This document shows positions 36,102 to 44,907 of a stretch of DNA of 64,000 nucleotides, one piece after another. The DNA comes from Bradyrhizobium sp. CCH5-F6 (GTDB lineage: Bacteria > Pseudomonadota > Alphaproteobacteria > Rhizobiales > Xanthobacteraceae): the NCBI RefSeq assembly GCF_001556045.1, contig NZ_LSIC01000113.1:11380-75379 (forward strand), read 5' to 3'. Made by a program: the position numbers and the translations under genes. The number at the start of each line of letters is the position of its first letter. Positions within the stretch are counted from its first letter, which is position 1. The notes beneath the pieces are model-generated. The model ran no database searches. It saw only the letters and a program-made list of their open reading frames with translations, and had not been told where the DNA came from.

Positions 36102-37727
36102 GTGTCACCGTCCGCCATTGATCCCGCCCGTCTTGCAGCGCTGCCCGCCGATTTGCGAGCGCTCTTCAGCACGCAGGAAGCGATGCTCGAAGCCGAGCGT
36201 CGTCGCGCTGATGACGAACGCACGGCGCGCCTTCATGTCGAGAACGAACTGGCTGCGTCCAAACAGATCGTCGACCGTCTCGAACTGCTCGTGAAGGAGT
36301 ACGAGCGCGCACGCTTCGACAAACGCTCGGAGAAGTTCAATCCCGATCAGATGCAGCTGGTGCTCGAAGACATCGAGATCGCCATCGCCGAAGTCCAGGA
36401 GCGCCAGGACGATCGTGCGCGCCGCACCGGCGCGGCACCGTCGGGCCGCCGGGCCAGCCGCGCCGCCCGCGCCTTTCCCGCGCACCTGCCGCGCATTGAG
36501 CAGGTGATCGAACCCGAGAGCCTCGAGTGTCCCTGCGGCTGCGGCCGGATGGTCCGGATCGGCGAGGATCGCTCCAGACGCCTCTACGTGACGCCGGCCC
36601 AGTATCGCATGGTCGAGACGGTGCGACCGCGCTACGCCTGCGCGACAGGATGCGCTGGCGTGCGCCAGGCGCCGGCTCCCGCCCATCTGGTGGAGGGTGG
36701 CCTGCCCACCGAGGCGATGCTGGCGCAGGTGGCGGTCGCCAGGTTCAGCGAGCACATGCCGCTCTATCGTCAGTCCCAGGTTCTCGCCCGGCATGGCATC
36801 CTCATCGATCGCGCCGTTCTGACGGATTGGATGGGAACGGTCGCCTTCCACCTCCCGCCGCTGATCGAGCGTATGAGCGTCGTGATGAAGCAATCGGGCC
36901 GCTTGTTCATGGACGAGACCAGGGCACCCGTGCTCGATCCGGGCCTGGGCCGGACCAAGACCGGCTATCTGTGGGCTGTCCTGCGCGACGATCGCGGCCA
37001 CGGCGGCGCTGATCCACCAATCGTGGTCTACCACTACGCGCCAGGACGCAGTGGCAAACATGCCGAGCATATCCTCGACGGCTTCGACGGCATCCTTCAG
37101 GTCGATGGATACCAGGGCTATCACAGGCTCGCACGACTCGAGCGTCAAGGCGGCGCGCCGCTGCGGCTGGCCGCATGCTGGTCCCACTCCAGGCGCGAGA
37201 TCATTGCTGCGACTCCGAAGGCCGGCTCACCCATCGCCGAAGCCGTCCTCGCGCGCATCGCAGCGCTCTATGCAATCGAGAAGGAGATCCCTGGCTCCGA
37301 CGCCGCGATCCGACAAAAGGCGCGCAACGAGCGATCACGGCCGCTCGTCGCCGAACTCGAGAGATTCCTGCGCGAGCAAGCTGCGCGCCTGTCGCCGGGC
37401 AGCGAGATGGGCAAGGCGATAGCCTATCTGCTGAACCATTGGGATGGCCTCACTTTGTTTCTCGACGATGGCCGCGTTGAGATGGACACTAACCCCGTCG
37501 AAAATCAAATCAGACCGCTGATTCTGACGCGCAAAAATAGTTTATTTGCAGGTCACGACGAAGGTGGCCGTTCATGGGCCCGCATAGCTTCGCTCATCGC
37601 CACCTGCAAGATCAACAGCGTGGAGCCCTACGCCTGGATGAAAGCGACCCTCGAAGCGATCGCAACCAGTCACCCGCAGTCGCGGATCGACGAACTCTTG
37701 CCCTGGTCGTTCGCCCGCACCTCCTAA
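36102..37727 (+). CDS. tnpC: IS66 transposase TnpC (DDE)
   Basis: A 541-residue transposase, full length. It has an N-terminal leucine-rich coiled helix, a zinc-finger-like CPCGCG region, and the DDE core: Asp in FMDETRAPV, Asp in QVDGYQGYH, and Glu in NPVENQIRP, followed by the C-terminal IS66 domain (SLIATCKINSVEPYAW). GTG start at 36102. The protein looks active, although tnpA of this element is broken. Confidence 0.92.
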   Translation: MSPSAIDPARLAALPADLRALFSTQEAMLEAERRRADDERTARLHVENELAASKQIVDRLELLVKEYERARFDKRSEKFNPDQMQLVLEDIEIAIAEVQERQDDRARRTGAAPSGRRASRAARAFPAHLPRIEQVIEPESLECPCGCGRMVRIGEDRSRRLYVTPAQYRMVETVRPRYACATGCAGVRQAPAPAHLVEGGLPTEAMLAQVAVARFSEHMPLYRQSQVLARHGILIDRAVLTDWMGTVAFHLPPLIERMSVVMKQSGRLFMDETRAPVLDPGLGRTKTGYLWAVLRDDRGHGGADPPIVVYHYAPGRSGKHAEHILDGFDGILQVDGYQGYHRLARLERQGGAPLRLAACWSHSRREIIAATPKAGSPIAEAVLARIAALYAIEKEIPGSDAAIRQKARNERSRPLVAELERFLREQAARLSPGSEMGKAIAYLLNHWDGLTLFLDDGRVEMDTNPVENQIRPLILTRKNSLFAGHDEGGRSWARIASLIATCKINSVEPYAWMKATLEAIATSHPQSRIDELLPWSFARTS

Positions 37728-37862
37728 TTCTCCGTAGCTGCCGCCGCAGTCGCGACTTCAACGATTTGCAACGCGTTGATCAACGGATTTGCAGTCCGTG
37801 GCGCCAACGCGTTGCAATCCGTCCCTCCAAATCTTTGCGAATGGGACGTGGACGTCGCTTAC

Positions 37863-37870
37863 GGCCCAGC
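37863..37870. repeat. IS66 target-site duplication, right copy
   Basis: GGCCCAGC directly after the right IS66 end; identical to 35189-35196. Confidence 0.9.
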
Positions 37871-37940
37871 CGCCTGCGCAGGATGCGCAACGGCCGCTTG
37901 GCATGGGCATAGGGCCCCGCCATCATCCACTTCGCCGCTC
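37871..37940 (-). pseudogene. IS5-type transposase remnant, upstream part
   Basis: On the minus strand this reads AGPYAHAKRPLRILRRRLG, which runs through the target duplication into RIIRDIRRK at 35196. This shows that both pieces belonged to one gene before IS66 inserted. Further upstream the match fades. No gene is supported in 37941-38030. Confidence 0.7.
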
Positions 37941-38030
37941 TTAACGGACGGGCGGCAAATCAAGGTCAGCGGCGGAATCTGAGCAGACTGACGATCTGCC
38001 CCTGCAAGCCAGTCATATCGACCCGTTGGT

Positions 38031-39338
38031 TTATTGCTCGCGGAAAGCGCGAGTGACCTGATCGGTTATGGGTTTTGCGAAATAGGACAGCGCTGTCCTG
38101 GAGGTGGTTTGGACAAACGCTTCAACGGGCATCCCGGGTACGAGCTTCTCCTGTTTCAGGCGAACCAACTCCTCCGAAGATGGTGTAATTTGAATCTTGA
38201 AATACGACTTGCCACTCTTGTCATCCGTGATCTCGTCGGCTCCCACCAGCGTCACCGTTCCGTGAACTTCGGGCGTCGTGCGCTGATTAAAGGCAGTGAA
38301 ACGGAGGACTGCTGACTGCTGCAGCCTGATTTCATCAATGTCTTTCGGCGCAATCTTGGCCTCGACCACGAGGACGTCGGCCTGGGGAACGATCAGCATC
38401 AACTGCTCGCCTGGGCTGATCACTCCTCCGACCGTGTGGACCGAGAGCTGATGAACCATGCCGCTTTGCGGCGCCCGGATATCTATTCGGTTGAGCTGAT
38501 CCTGAGCCGAGACGCGCTTCTCAACCAATTCGCCAACTTTTCCCTCCGTTTCGCGAAGCTCCTTTGCAACCTCGCTTCGAAGATCCTGATCGACCTGGAT
38601 GATCTGCAATCCAATTTCAGACATCTTTCCCTTGGCTTCCGCCGTCGACGCCACAAGCTGGCCGTGCTCTCCCTTGATGCGTGCTGCATCCCGCTCTAAT
38701 GCGGTTACGCGCTGGATCGGAATGAGATTTTTGGCCCAAAGCTCGCGCACGCCGACAAGCTCCCGGCTGATCAACTCGGTCTCCTGCTTTTTGCCCGCAA
38801 TTTGCTCGGTCAGGCCCTGGATCTGCTCTGTGATTTGGCCGATCTTCTCGCGAAGCTGGGCTTTTTGCCCCGCCCGTGCCGTTTGGCGCAGCTCGAACAG
38901 TCTTCGCTCGCCTGCGAGCACCTCGGCGGCTCGCGCGGCGTCCGAGAAGCCACGCAGAGAGGACGGTTGTTCGACTGTGCCCAAAGCGTCGCGCTCGGCA
39001 GTCAATCGAGCTTGTCGCGCATATAATTCCATCAGGCTATTTTCAACAGCAGCCAGATTTGCACGCGTTACAGTTTCGTCGAGTCTGATCAGCACGTCTC
39101 CCGCGCCGACGACGTCGCCCTCATGAACCCGTAACTCTCCGACGACGCCGCCCGTCGGGTGCTGGACTTTCTTGACACTGGAGCGAACGACCAAAGATCC
39201 TGAGGCGACAACGGCGCCAGCGAGTTCTGTGGTAGAAGCCCAGCCACCAAATCCGCCTATCAGCAGAGCAGCGCCGAACGAGCTCAACAGCAGATGACGA
39301 CGAACTGAACGACGCATGTCCGCGGAGCTGGCCATCAT
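38031..39338 (-). CDS. HlyD-type periplasmic adaptor of a type I secretion system
   Basis: A 435-residue membrane fusion protein of the PrsE/LapC/HlyD family. One N-terminal membrane helix (residues 15-38) is followed by a biotinyl-lipoyl-like half (GGVVGELRVHEGDVVGAGDVLIRLD), a long coiled-coil hairpin (about 100-270), and the return lipoyl/beta-barrel part (IDIRAPQSGMVHQLSVHTVGGVI). It bridges the inner-membrane ABC exporter and an outer-membrane TolC. Its ATG overlaps the stop of the exporter gene. No TolC follows directly; the nearest TolC-like gene is at 52.8 kb. Confidence 0.9.
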   Translation of the reverse strand: MMASSADMRRSVRRHLLLSSFGAALLIGGFGGWASTTELAGAVVASGSLVVRSSVKKVQHPTGGVVGELRVHEGDVVGAGDVLIRLDETVTRANLAAVENSLMELYARQARLTAERDALGTVEQPSSLRGFSDAARAAEVLAGERRLFELRQTARAGQKAQLREKIGQITEQIQGLTEQIAGKKQETELISRELVGVRELWAKNLIPIQRVTALERDAARIKGEHGQLVASTAEAKGKMSEIGLQIIQVDQDLRSEVAKELRETEGKVGELVEKRVSAQDQLNRIDIRAPQSGMVHQLSVHTVGGVISPGEQLMLIVPQADVLVVEAKIAPKDIDEIRLQQSAVLRFTAFNQRTTPEVHGTVTLVGADEITDDKSGKSYFKIQITPSSEELVRLKQEKLVPGMPVEAFVQTTSRTALSYFAKPITDQVTRAFREQ

Positions 39339-41110
39339 GTGCCCACCCGCGTGATTCGTAACGATGCACCCGATTGCGGTGCAAGCGTTCGCGCGTTTTG
39401 GGGCAGTTGCTCTGCTCTATCGGCCGGCTCCACTCCTTGTCGCAACGCCTTCAGCACCTCGTCCCTTGCGCCAAACGCCCGCATTTGGCCTGCTCCCAGA
39501 ACAAGGATGCGATCCACAGCGGCTAGGATGCTCTGGCGATGCGCCATGATAACGAACGCCATTCCCTTCTCGCGCCCGCGCCGGATGCCCTCCAGCAGCG
39601 CCGCCTCGCCGTCGGCGTCCAAACTGGAATTTGGTTCATCCAGCACGACCAGGAACGGGTCGCCGAAAAGAGCGCGCGCAAGCGCAACGCGCTGGCGTTG
39701 GCCGGCCGAGAGCGACGTACCCCGCGGACCGATATTGGTATCATACCCATCGGGCAGAGAGCATATGAGATTGTGAACCCCGGCAGCCGTGGCAGCCGAA
39801 ATGATCGCTTCCGAGTTCGCACTAGCTGAAAAGCGCGAGATATTCTGGGCGACGGTGCCTTCGAACAGCTCAACGTCCTGGGGCAGGTAACCTATGTGGC
39901 GGCCGAGCTGATCGGGCGACCATTGATCCAGCGGGGCGCCATCAAGTCTGATCCTGCCCCTCATCGCCTGCCACACTCCGACGAGCGCGCGCGCAAGTGA
40001 CGACTTTCCGGCCCCGGACGGGCCGACCACGGCCAAGACCTGCCCTGCCGATAGGGAGAAGTTGATATCGCGCAGCAACAAACGTTCTCCTCCCGGAGCC
40101 GCCAAGCTGACAAAGTCGACGCTGATTTCGCGAAGTGGCGGGGGCAGCCTAATGGACGGACGCTTCTGCGGCGACCGGAGCAGGAAGATACGCAAACGGC
40201 TCCAGCTTTGGCGGGCCGCCACAAAGCCCTTCCAATTGGCGATTGCAAGCTCGACAGGCGCGAGTGCGCGAGCCAGCAGGATTGAACTTGCGATCATGAT
40301 ACCGCCTGTTGCTTCGCCCTGAATGACCAGCAAAGCTCCTGTGGCCAGCACGCTCGACTGAAGGCCTAAGCGGACGACCTTCGTGATCGCCCCTAAGCCT
40401 CCGGCCACGTCAGCGACGCGGGCGTAGTTGTACCCATGATCATCGCGCCGTTGCTCCCAAACATCGGCCATTTGCGGAACCATACCCATGGCCCTGAGCA
40501 CCTCAGCATTTCTTTGCGCAGCTTCAGCGAGATCCATAGCGGCTGCGGCAGCGCTCGCCGAGCGAAGCGTTGGCCGGCGGGACAGCAATTCGGTCGTCAG
40601 CGTCAGAGCGAGGAGCAGCACAGCGCCAATCGAGGCGACCACTCCGATCCAGAAGTGGAAGGCGAAGCATAACAGGACATAGATGGGAACCCAGGGAAGA
40701 TCGAACAGAGCCGCCGGCCCGGTGCTCGACAAAAACGTCCTGATTTGATCGAGGTCCCGCAAGGGCTGAAGCCCTTCACTGCGGGAAGCCGGTCCCAGTG
40801 GCGCCTGCACGACCGCCTCGTATGTTTTTCGGCGAAGCGACATGTCCACCGCCCCGGCCAGCCGGACCAGCAGCCGAGAGCGCATCAGATCAAAAAACCC
40901 TTGAAAGGCATAAAGTCCGGCGACGATCACGCTCAACCCGACCAAGGTCGGGATGCTTCGGCTCGGCAAAACACGGTCGTAGACTTCAAGCATATACAGC
41001 GAGCCGGTCAGGTACAGCACGCTGACCAGCGCACTCAGGCAGGCGATTCCAACAAGCGCAGCGACGAGCTGCGGGCGGTATGTGTCCTTGTCATCGCGCA
41101 AAATGTCCAA
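39335..41110 (-). CDS. Type I secretion ABC permease/ATPase (PrsD/AprD type)
   Basis: A 591-residue exporter with six membrane helices in the first 310 residues and an ATPase domain: Walker A GPSGAGKSS (about 365), signature LSAGQRQRVALARAL (about 470) and Walker B LVVLDEPNSSLD (about 490). There is no N-terminal C39-like domain, as in AprD/PrsD exporters. The likely start is TTG at 41110. It follows the RTX gene after a strong hairpin and is coupled to the HlyD gene by an ATGA overlap. Confidence 0.9.
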   Translation of the reverse strand: MDILRDDKDTYRPQLVAALVGIACLSALVSVLYLTGSLYMLEVYDRVLPSRSIPTLVGLSVIVAGLYAFQGFFDLMRSRLLVRLAGAVDMSLRRKTYEAVVQAPLGPASRSEGLQPLRDLDQIRTFLSSTGPAALFDLPWVPIYVLLCFAFHFWIGVVASIGAVLLLALTLTTELLSRRPTLRSASAAAAAMDLAEAAQRNAEVLRAMGMVPQMADVWEQRRDDHGYNYARVADVAGGLGAITKVVRLGLQSSVLATGALLVIQGEATGGIMIASSILLARALAPVELAIANWKGFVAARQSWSRLRIFLLRSPQKRPSIRLPPPLREISVDFVSLAAPGGERLLLRDINFSLSAGQVLAVVGPSGAGKSSLARALVGVWQAMRGRIRLDGAPLDQWSPDQLGRHIGYLPQDVELFEGTVAQNISRFSASANSEAIISAATAAGVHNLICSLPDGYDTNIGPRGTSLSAGQRQRVALARALFGDPFLVVLDEPNSSLDADGEAALLEGIRRGREKGMAFVIMAHRQSILAAVDRILVLGAGQMRAFGARDEVLKALRQGVEPADRAEQLPQNARTLAPQSGASLRITRVGT

Positions 41111-41140
41111 GGCAAGGTGCTCCGCGACCGTCTATGACTT

Positions 41141-41186
41141 ACAAAAACGCTCGTGATGCGAGCCATGATGGCCCGCATCACGAGCG
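41141..41186 (-). terminator. Intercistronic intrinsic terminator between RTX gene and exporter
   Basis: Perfect 13-base arms, CGCTCGTGATGCG (41148-41160) and CGCATCACGAGCG (41174-41186), with an inner GCC/GGC pair. On the minus strand the stem is followed at once by TTTTTGT (41147-41141). It lies 22 bases after the RTX stop and ahead of the exporter start, so it should let only part of the transcripts reach the secretion genes. Confidence 0.85.
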
Positions 41187-41208
41187 ACGTGAGGGGAGGA
41201 GGAAGGCC

Positions 41209-42651
41209 TCACGCCATCGGCCAATCGGGGTGCCCATTCTGAAACAGCATGCGGCTTCCTTCCGTGCTGATTTGGGGGTCAGGAACAAACGCCCCGCCTT
41301 CGACGGCGTTGAACATGAAATCATCCTGAGCCATCTGGCCTTTGGCGATGCCTTCCAGGAAAATTGATCCATCGCCCCATGCGACGAGCACGCCTGTATG
41401 AGCATCTCCGTGATTCGAGGCAGAATCCGCCACATTGACTTCGTTTGGCATGATGTCGGTGAATGCGATGTGATCGAACGCTCCGGGACCTGGATCAAAG
41501 CCACCCACCACAACATCATTACCGCTGCCATGCGCGACAATGAACGCGTCGGCTCCGGCCCCGCCGCTATAGACGTCGTTGCCCGCGCCACCATCCAGCA
41601 TGTCGTGCCCCGCACCTCCGCTGAGATAATCGTTACCGGCTCCGCCCATCAAGTTGTCGCCCATGGCGCCGCCGTAGAGCTTGTCGTTCCCATCACCGCC
41701 GCGCAGGTCGTCCTGTCCAGATCCTCCGACGAGGGTGTCATTACCGGCCCCGCCGTCGAGGTGATTGTCGCCCGCACCGCCAGACAGATAATCGTTGCCG
41801 CCCAGACCAAAGTAAAAATCGTTCTTGGCGGTGCCAAGAAGCATGTCATTTTGAGCGTCAGTTCCGAATTTCACGTTGTTGTCGTCAAAAGAACTGGTGA
41901 ATGACGCATTGGTGGGCGCGCCAGTCGGACCTGGGCCGGCCTCGTTGCCGCCGGTCGTGCCTAAGTGCTCAGCGGAGAAACGATCAGAATGCGCATCCGC
42001 CGGATTGAGCAGGTGGCGGTCGTCGGTAAACATGAAGTCGTCCTGGGCCAGATCTTTCTTGTAGACGCCTTCCAACAGAACCGAACCATCTCCTTTGCCC
42101 GTATCCCAACTGATCAGGACACCGGCCTTGGTATCCGCAAAGCGCAGTTGCTCGGGTTCGAGATTCATGACTGCGATATGATCGAACATTCCGGGCCCGG
42201 CGCGGAAATCCTTGATGATATCGTTGCCGCTATCTGGGGAGATGACGAAGGCGTCGGCTCCCAGACCGCCGGTCAGCATGTCATTGCCCGGCCCGCCTTC
42301 CAGATCGCCGTGACCGGCGCCTTCGTTGAGAACATCATTGCCGGGACCGCCCATCAGCATGTCAGCTTGGTCCCCGCCAACCAGTCGGTCGTTGCCGGCA
42401 CCGCCGACAAGATGATCGGCGCCCGCACCACCCGTGAGGACATCGTTGCCGGCTCCTCCGATCAAATCGTCATCCATGGACGCGCCGGATAGTTGATCGT
42501 TGCCGCCCCGACCGAATGTGATGTTCATGTCGCTGCTCGGGCCGGAAAAATGGTTTGAGCTGCCATCGCCGATATAGAGCTGATAGTCATCGAAGGTCTG
42601 AATTATCGCGTCATCGTTCCCGCGGTGATCGTTTTTATGGTTTCTGCTCAT
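41209..42651 (-). CDS. RTX (hemolysin-type calcium-binding) protein, two-module
   Basis: A 480-residue secreted repeat protein. Two modules share one design: nonapeptide RTX repeats (GGAGNDxLxGG) at residues 47-133 and 277-368, each followed by a conserved domain of about 75-80 residues (DAFVISPDSGND to LAQDDFMF; DAFIVAHGSGND to MAQDDFMF). The repeats bind calcium and fold outside the cell. There is no N-terminal signal, so export uses the adjacent type I system, with the C-terminus as secretion signal. No enzyme domain is seen; a surface or matrix role is possible. The ATG at 42651 is preferred to the longer frame. Confidence 0.88.
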   Translation of the reverse strand: MSRNHKNDHRGNDDAIIQTFDDYQLYIGDGSSNHFSGPSSDMNITFGRGGNDQLSGASMDDDLIGGAGNDVLTGGAGADHLVGGAGNDRLVGGDQADMLMGGPGNDVLNEGAGHGDLEGGPGNDMLTGGLGADAFVISPDSGNDIIKDFRAGPGMFDHIAVMNLEPEQLRFADTKAGVLISWDTGKGDGSVLLEGVYKKDLAQDDFMFTDDRHLLNPADAHSDRFSAEHLGTTGGNEAGPGPTGAPTNASFTSSFDDNNVKFGTDAQNDMLLGTAKNDFYFGLGGNDYLSGGAGDNHLDGGAGNDTLVGGSGQDDLRGGDGNDKLYGGAMGDNLMGGAGNDYLSGGAGHDMLDGGAGNDVYSGGAGADAFIVAHGSGNDVVVGGFDPGPGAFDHIAFTDIMPNEVNVADSASNHGDAHTGVLVAWGDGSIFLEGIAKGQMAQDDFMFNAVEGGAFVPDPQISTEGSRMLFQNGHPDWPMA

Positions 42652-42940
42652 GCCGGTGCTCCAAATCTGTGCCCTGGAGCTGCAGCGACCGCCGCATCCT
42701 CCGCTCCGAGCCTGCAAACGACAGGTCTCTTCAAACGTTCCAAACGCCGCAGGCTAAACCAATTGTCGGCATTTTGCCGTTCGTAGCGACTAACTTCGAG
42801 ATGCCCGTGCGAGGCGGAAGTTCCGATGAGGAGGACGAAATCCCGGGCTGAGCGCTGCCGAGGAGCGCCTGGGCTTCGCTTTGGAACCACGAGCACCATC
42901 GGATGGTTCACGCGGTGTCGAAACCCCCAATAAGGAACTT

Positions 42941-43390
42941 ATGATGAAAAAGCTCGGTCAGTTCACATTCGCCGCGACGTTGTTGGTCTTGGGTGGCCTT
43001 CCGGCAGCGGCGCAGCAGGCACCTGCGTCGGGCGGATCCATGCAAGGTATGTCAGACAAGAGCATGCAGGGCATGTCGGATAAAAGCATGCAGGGCATGT
43101 CGGACAAGAACATGAACCCTTTCCAGAAGGACGCAATGTCGGCAATGGACAAGATGAACAAGTCCATGATGGAGGGCATGATGGACGCCGACCCCGAGAT
43201 GGCGTGGATGAAGAGCATGGCCGCCCATCATCAGGGAGCGATTGATATGTCGGAGGCGCTTCTCAAGAACACAAAGGATACAGACACTGCCAAGGAAGCG
43301 CGCAAGACCCTCCAGCAGAATGAAAAGGATTTGAAAGAGCTTCAAGCAAAAATGAAGAAGGAAGAGAAGAAGGAGGATAAGAAAGGCTAG
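42941..43390 (+). CDS. DUF305-type copper-associated periplasmic protein with MQGMSDKS repeats
   Basis: A 149-residue exported protein. The signal peptide (first 25 residues, ending AAAQQ) is followed by three tandem octapeptides MQGMSDKS/N, then DMNKS-like Met-rich helix, and the DUF305 core with AHHQGAIDMSEALL, whose His pair and Met residues are typical metal ligands. The C-terminus is a Lys/Glu coil (KKEEKKEDKKG). ATG 42941 has AAGGA upstream; ATG 42944 is equally possible. It is divergent from the RTX gene and ends at a shared hairpin. Confidence 0.85.
   Translation: MMKKLGQFTFAATLLVLGGLPAAAQQAPASGGSMQGMSDKSMQGMSDKSMQGMSDKNMNPFQKDAMSAMDKMNKSMMEGMMDADPEMAWMKSMAAHHQGAIDMSEALLKNTKDTDTAKEARKTLQQNEKDLKELQAKMKKEEKKEDKKG
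43040..43111 (+). repeat. Three tandem 24-bp coding repeats
   Basis: Units 43040-43063, 43064-43087 and 43088-43111 encode MQGMSDKS, MQGMSDKS and MQGMSDKN. The differences are mostly synonymous, so the array is under coding constraint or is young. It adds Met-x-x-Met copper-binding steps to the DUF305 protein. Confidence 0.85.
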
Positions 43391-43433
43391 GTGAGCGGGC
43401 TCGTACAGGCCACGATCAGAGCCTCGTCCGAAT

Positions 43434-43465
43434 GCGGTGCAAGCTTCTCACGTTGCTTGCACCGC
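43434..43465. terminator. Bidirectional hairpin between DUF305 and cytochrome c genes
   Basis: GCGGTGCAAGC (43434-43444) and GCTTGCACCGC (43455-43465) form perfect 11-base arms with a 10-base loop, between the convergent stops at 43390 and 43487. Confidence 0.75.
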
Positions 43466-43486
43466 TGCGAGAGTTGGGACGCTTGG

Positions 43487-44161
43487 TCAGTGCTGGTGCC
43501 CCGCCGGTTTGTTCGCTTCACCCATAGGCTTGTTTGCTTCGCTGGACGATTTGTTGGCTTCGCTCGTTGGCTTGTTAGCTTCGCCGGTCGATGCCTTGTT
43601 GGGCTTTTCGGGTCCACCTTGCGATTGCATATTGGGCATGTCTTGCATGTCATCGTCAGGTGGAGCTTTCGCGACGATGTCTTCGTACTGTGGGCCGGAC
43701 ATTCCCTTTAATTTCATGACGAACGCCACAACGTTCCAGATCGTATCGTCATCGTGGGTCCGCCCCCACGCCGGCATTCCCGTCATTTTGATTCCGTGCT
43801 TTGTCACCCAAAATATCGTCTTGGCATCCAAGCTCATTTGATAGAGATTCGGTGGCTTAGGATACAGCCCCTCGCCCAATTCGGTATCGGGTTTGCCGGG
43901 CGCCGAATGGCAGTTTACGCACATTGCGGCATACTGCCCGGCTCCCTTGAGTATCCGTTGCTCGTCGGATAGATTCGGTATGGTGAGAGACGTCGCGCGA
44001 GCCGCGATTGAGCGCTCGCGCGTGACCTCCATGATCTGTCGCGTAAGCGCCCAGTGGGGCGTATCGGCGCCAATGTCGTATGTGCCTGATGTGATAAACA
44101 AAACGGCTCCTATTGCAACGCCGATGACGAGCAGAGCCGCCGCAGTTAAGACTTTCCTCAC
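43487..44161 (-). CDS. c-type cytochrome with repetitive C-terminal tail
   Basis: A 224-residue monohaem cytochrome with one N-terminal membrane anchor (residues 4-24) and the haem motif CVNCH at 81-85. A likely axial Met lies in KMTGMPAWGRTHDD. The last 36 residues are a low-complexity tail of EANKP/EANKS heptads ending in GHQH, an unusual addition that may be disordered or bind metal. It is the third gene after OpgC and a methyltransferase on the same strand. Confidence 0.85.
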   Translation of the reverse strand: MRKVLTAAALLVIGVAIGAVLFITSGTYDIGADTPHWALTRQIMEVTRERSIAARATSLTIPNLSDEQRILKGAGQYAAMCVNCHSAPGKPDTELGEGLYPKPPNLYQMSLDAKTIFWVTKHGIKMTGMPAWGRTHDDDTIWNVVAFVMKLKGMSGPQYEDIVAKAPPDDDMQDMPNMQSQGGPEKPNKASTGEANKPTSEANKSSSEANKPMGEANKPAGHQH

Positions 44162-44172
44162 TCCATCAATCC

Positions 44173-44907
44173 TTATCTTTGAGTTCTTCGCATCGGTTTA
44201 GCGCCGCTGCGCTTGTGGCCGGCCACTATGACCGAAACTCTGCCCGCGACGATCGAAAATGACCGATCATGCGCAAGCACTCGCAGGCCTGCTGGAGGCA
44301 GGCATTTGCGCCAGGTGTCATCAAAATGCGGCGCAACAGCGTCAGTTCCCCAAAGCAGGGCTGCAAAACCGAGCATCTTGCCCTCTCGGACTGAGGCCGG
44401 CCGGTCCAGCTCGACGACATGGAGACGACCGTCGGCGCGCAACAAGGGCGCAAGACCCCGCAGCAATGCAATTTTGTTTGCTGGCATGAGCCGATGCAGC
44501 GCGAAATTGCAGATGATCGTATCGAACGCCTCGTGCGTGAACGGAAGCGGCGCGTCTGCGGGCACTTCGATAAAGTTTACATTATTGAGGCCCTGGCGTC
44601 CCGCAGAGCGCGTGTACCGTTGACTTCCCTGCGGCTCGACCGCAACAAAGCAGACTTCGGGGTAATGGGTTGCGAAAGACAGAGCAAACGCAAAACTGTG
44701 CGGCCCGACGATAAGCACCTGCTTTGCACAATCGGAATCGAGCATAGGGTAAAAACGGCAGCACCACTCGACATCGGTGACGAGGGATCGCAGTATGCGA
44801 TCATAGACAAGGCGCGCCGCGCTGACCCGGAGCTGAAAGACTGCGGTCTTCAGCCGTCCTGCGACTGCAGCCGGGATTGTCTGCCGTCTCGCAGCATGTT
44901 CGGTCAT
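44173..44907 (-). CDS. Class I SAM-dependent methyltransferase
   Basis: A 244-residue methyltransferase-like protein. The SAM motif region reads VLIVGPHSFAFALSFA with a following acidic VAVEP, and the post-motif FDTIICNFALHRL and LRADGRLHVVELDRP are typical. The motif I is less glycine rich than usual, so the cofactor site may be altered. Its start overlaps the OpgC stop by 4 bases, and the cytochrome gene follows after 11 bases. Substrate unknown. Confidence 0.75.
   Translation of the reverse strand: MTEHAARRQTIPAAVAGRLKTAVFQLRVSAARLVYDRILRSLVTDVEWCCRFYPMLDSDCAKQVLIVGPHSFAFALSFATHYPEVCFVAVEPQGSQRYTRSAGRQGLNNVNFIEVPADAPLPFTHEAFDTIICNFALHRLMPANKIALLRGLAPLLRADGRLHVVELDRPASVREGKMLGFAALLWGTDAVAPHFDDTWRKCLPPAGLRVLAHDRSFSIVAGRVSVIVAGHKRSGAKPMRRTQR

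Larger units (their letters stand above)
35197..37862 (+). mobile_element. IS66-family insertion sequence, complete ends, 2666 bp
   Basis: Both ends begin GTAAGCGA (35197-35204 forward; 37855-37862 in reverse complement), with weaker matches up to about base 25 (CCCATT). An 8-bp direct repeat, GGCCCAGC, flanks the element. Inside are tnpA (frameshifted), tnpB and an intact tnpC in the usual order. The element splits an IS5-type transposase gene whose halves read through the joined target. Confidence 0.92.

Noticed and set aside
36105..37187. 360-codon minus-strand open frame
   Set aside because: Antisense to the IS66 tnpC gene, which carries the full DDE motif set.
41209..42651. Regular DNA repeats as a possible CRISPR array
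   Set aside because: The periodicity is coding (RTX nonapeptides) without unique spacers of constant length; no cas gene is present anywhere in the window.
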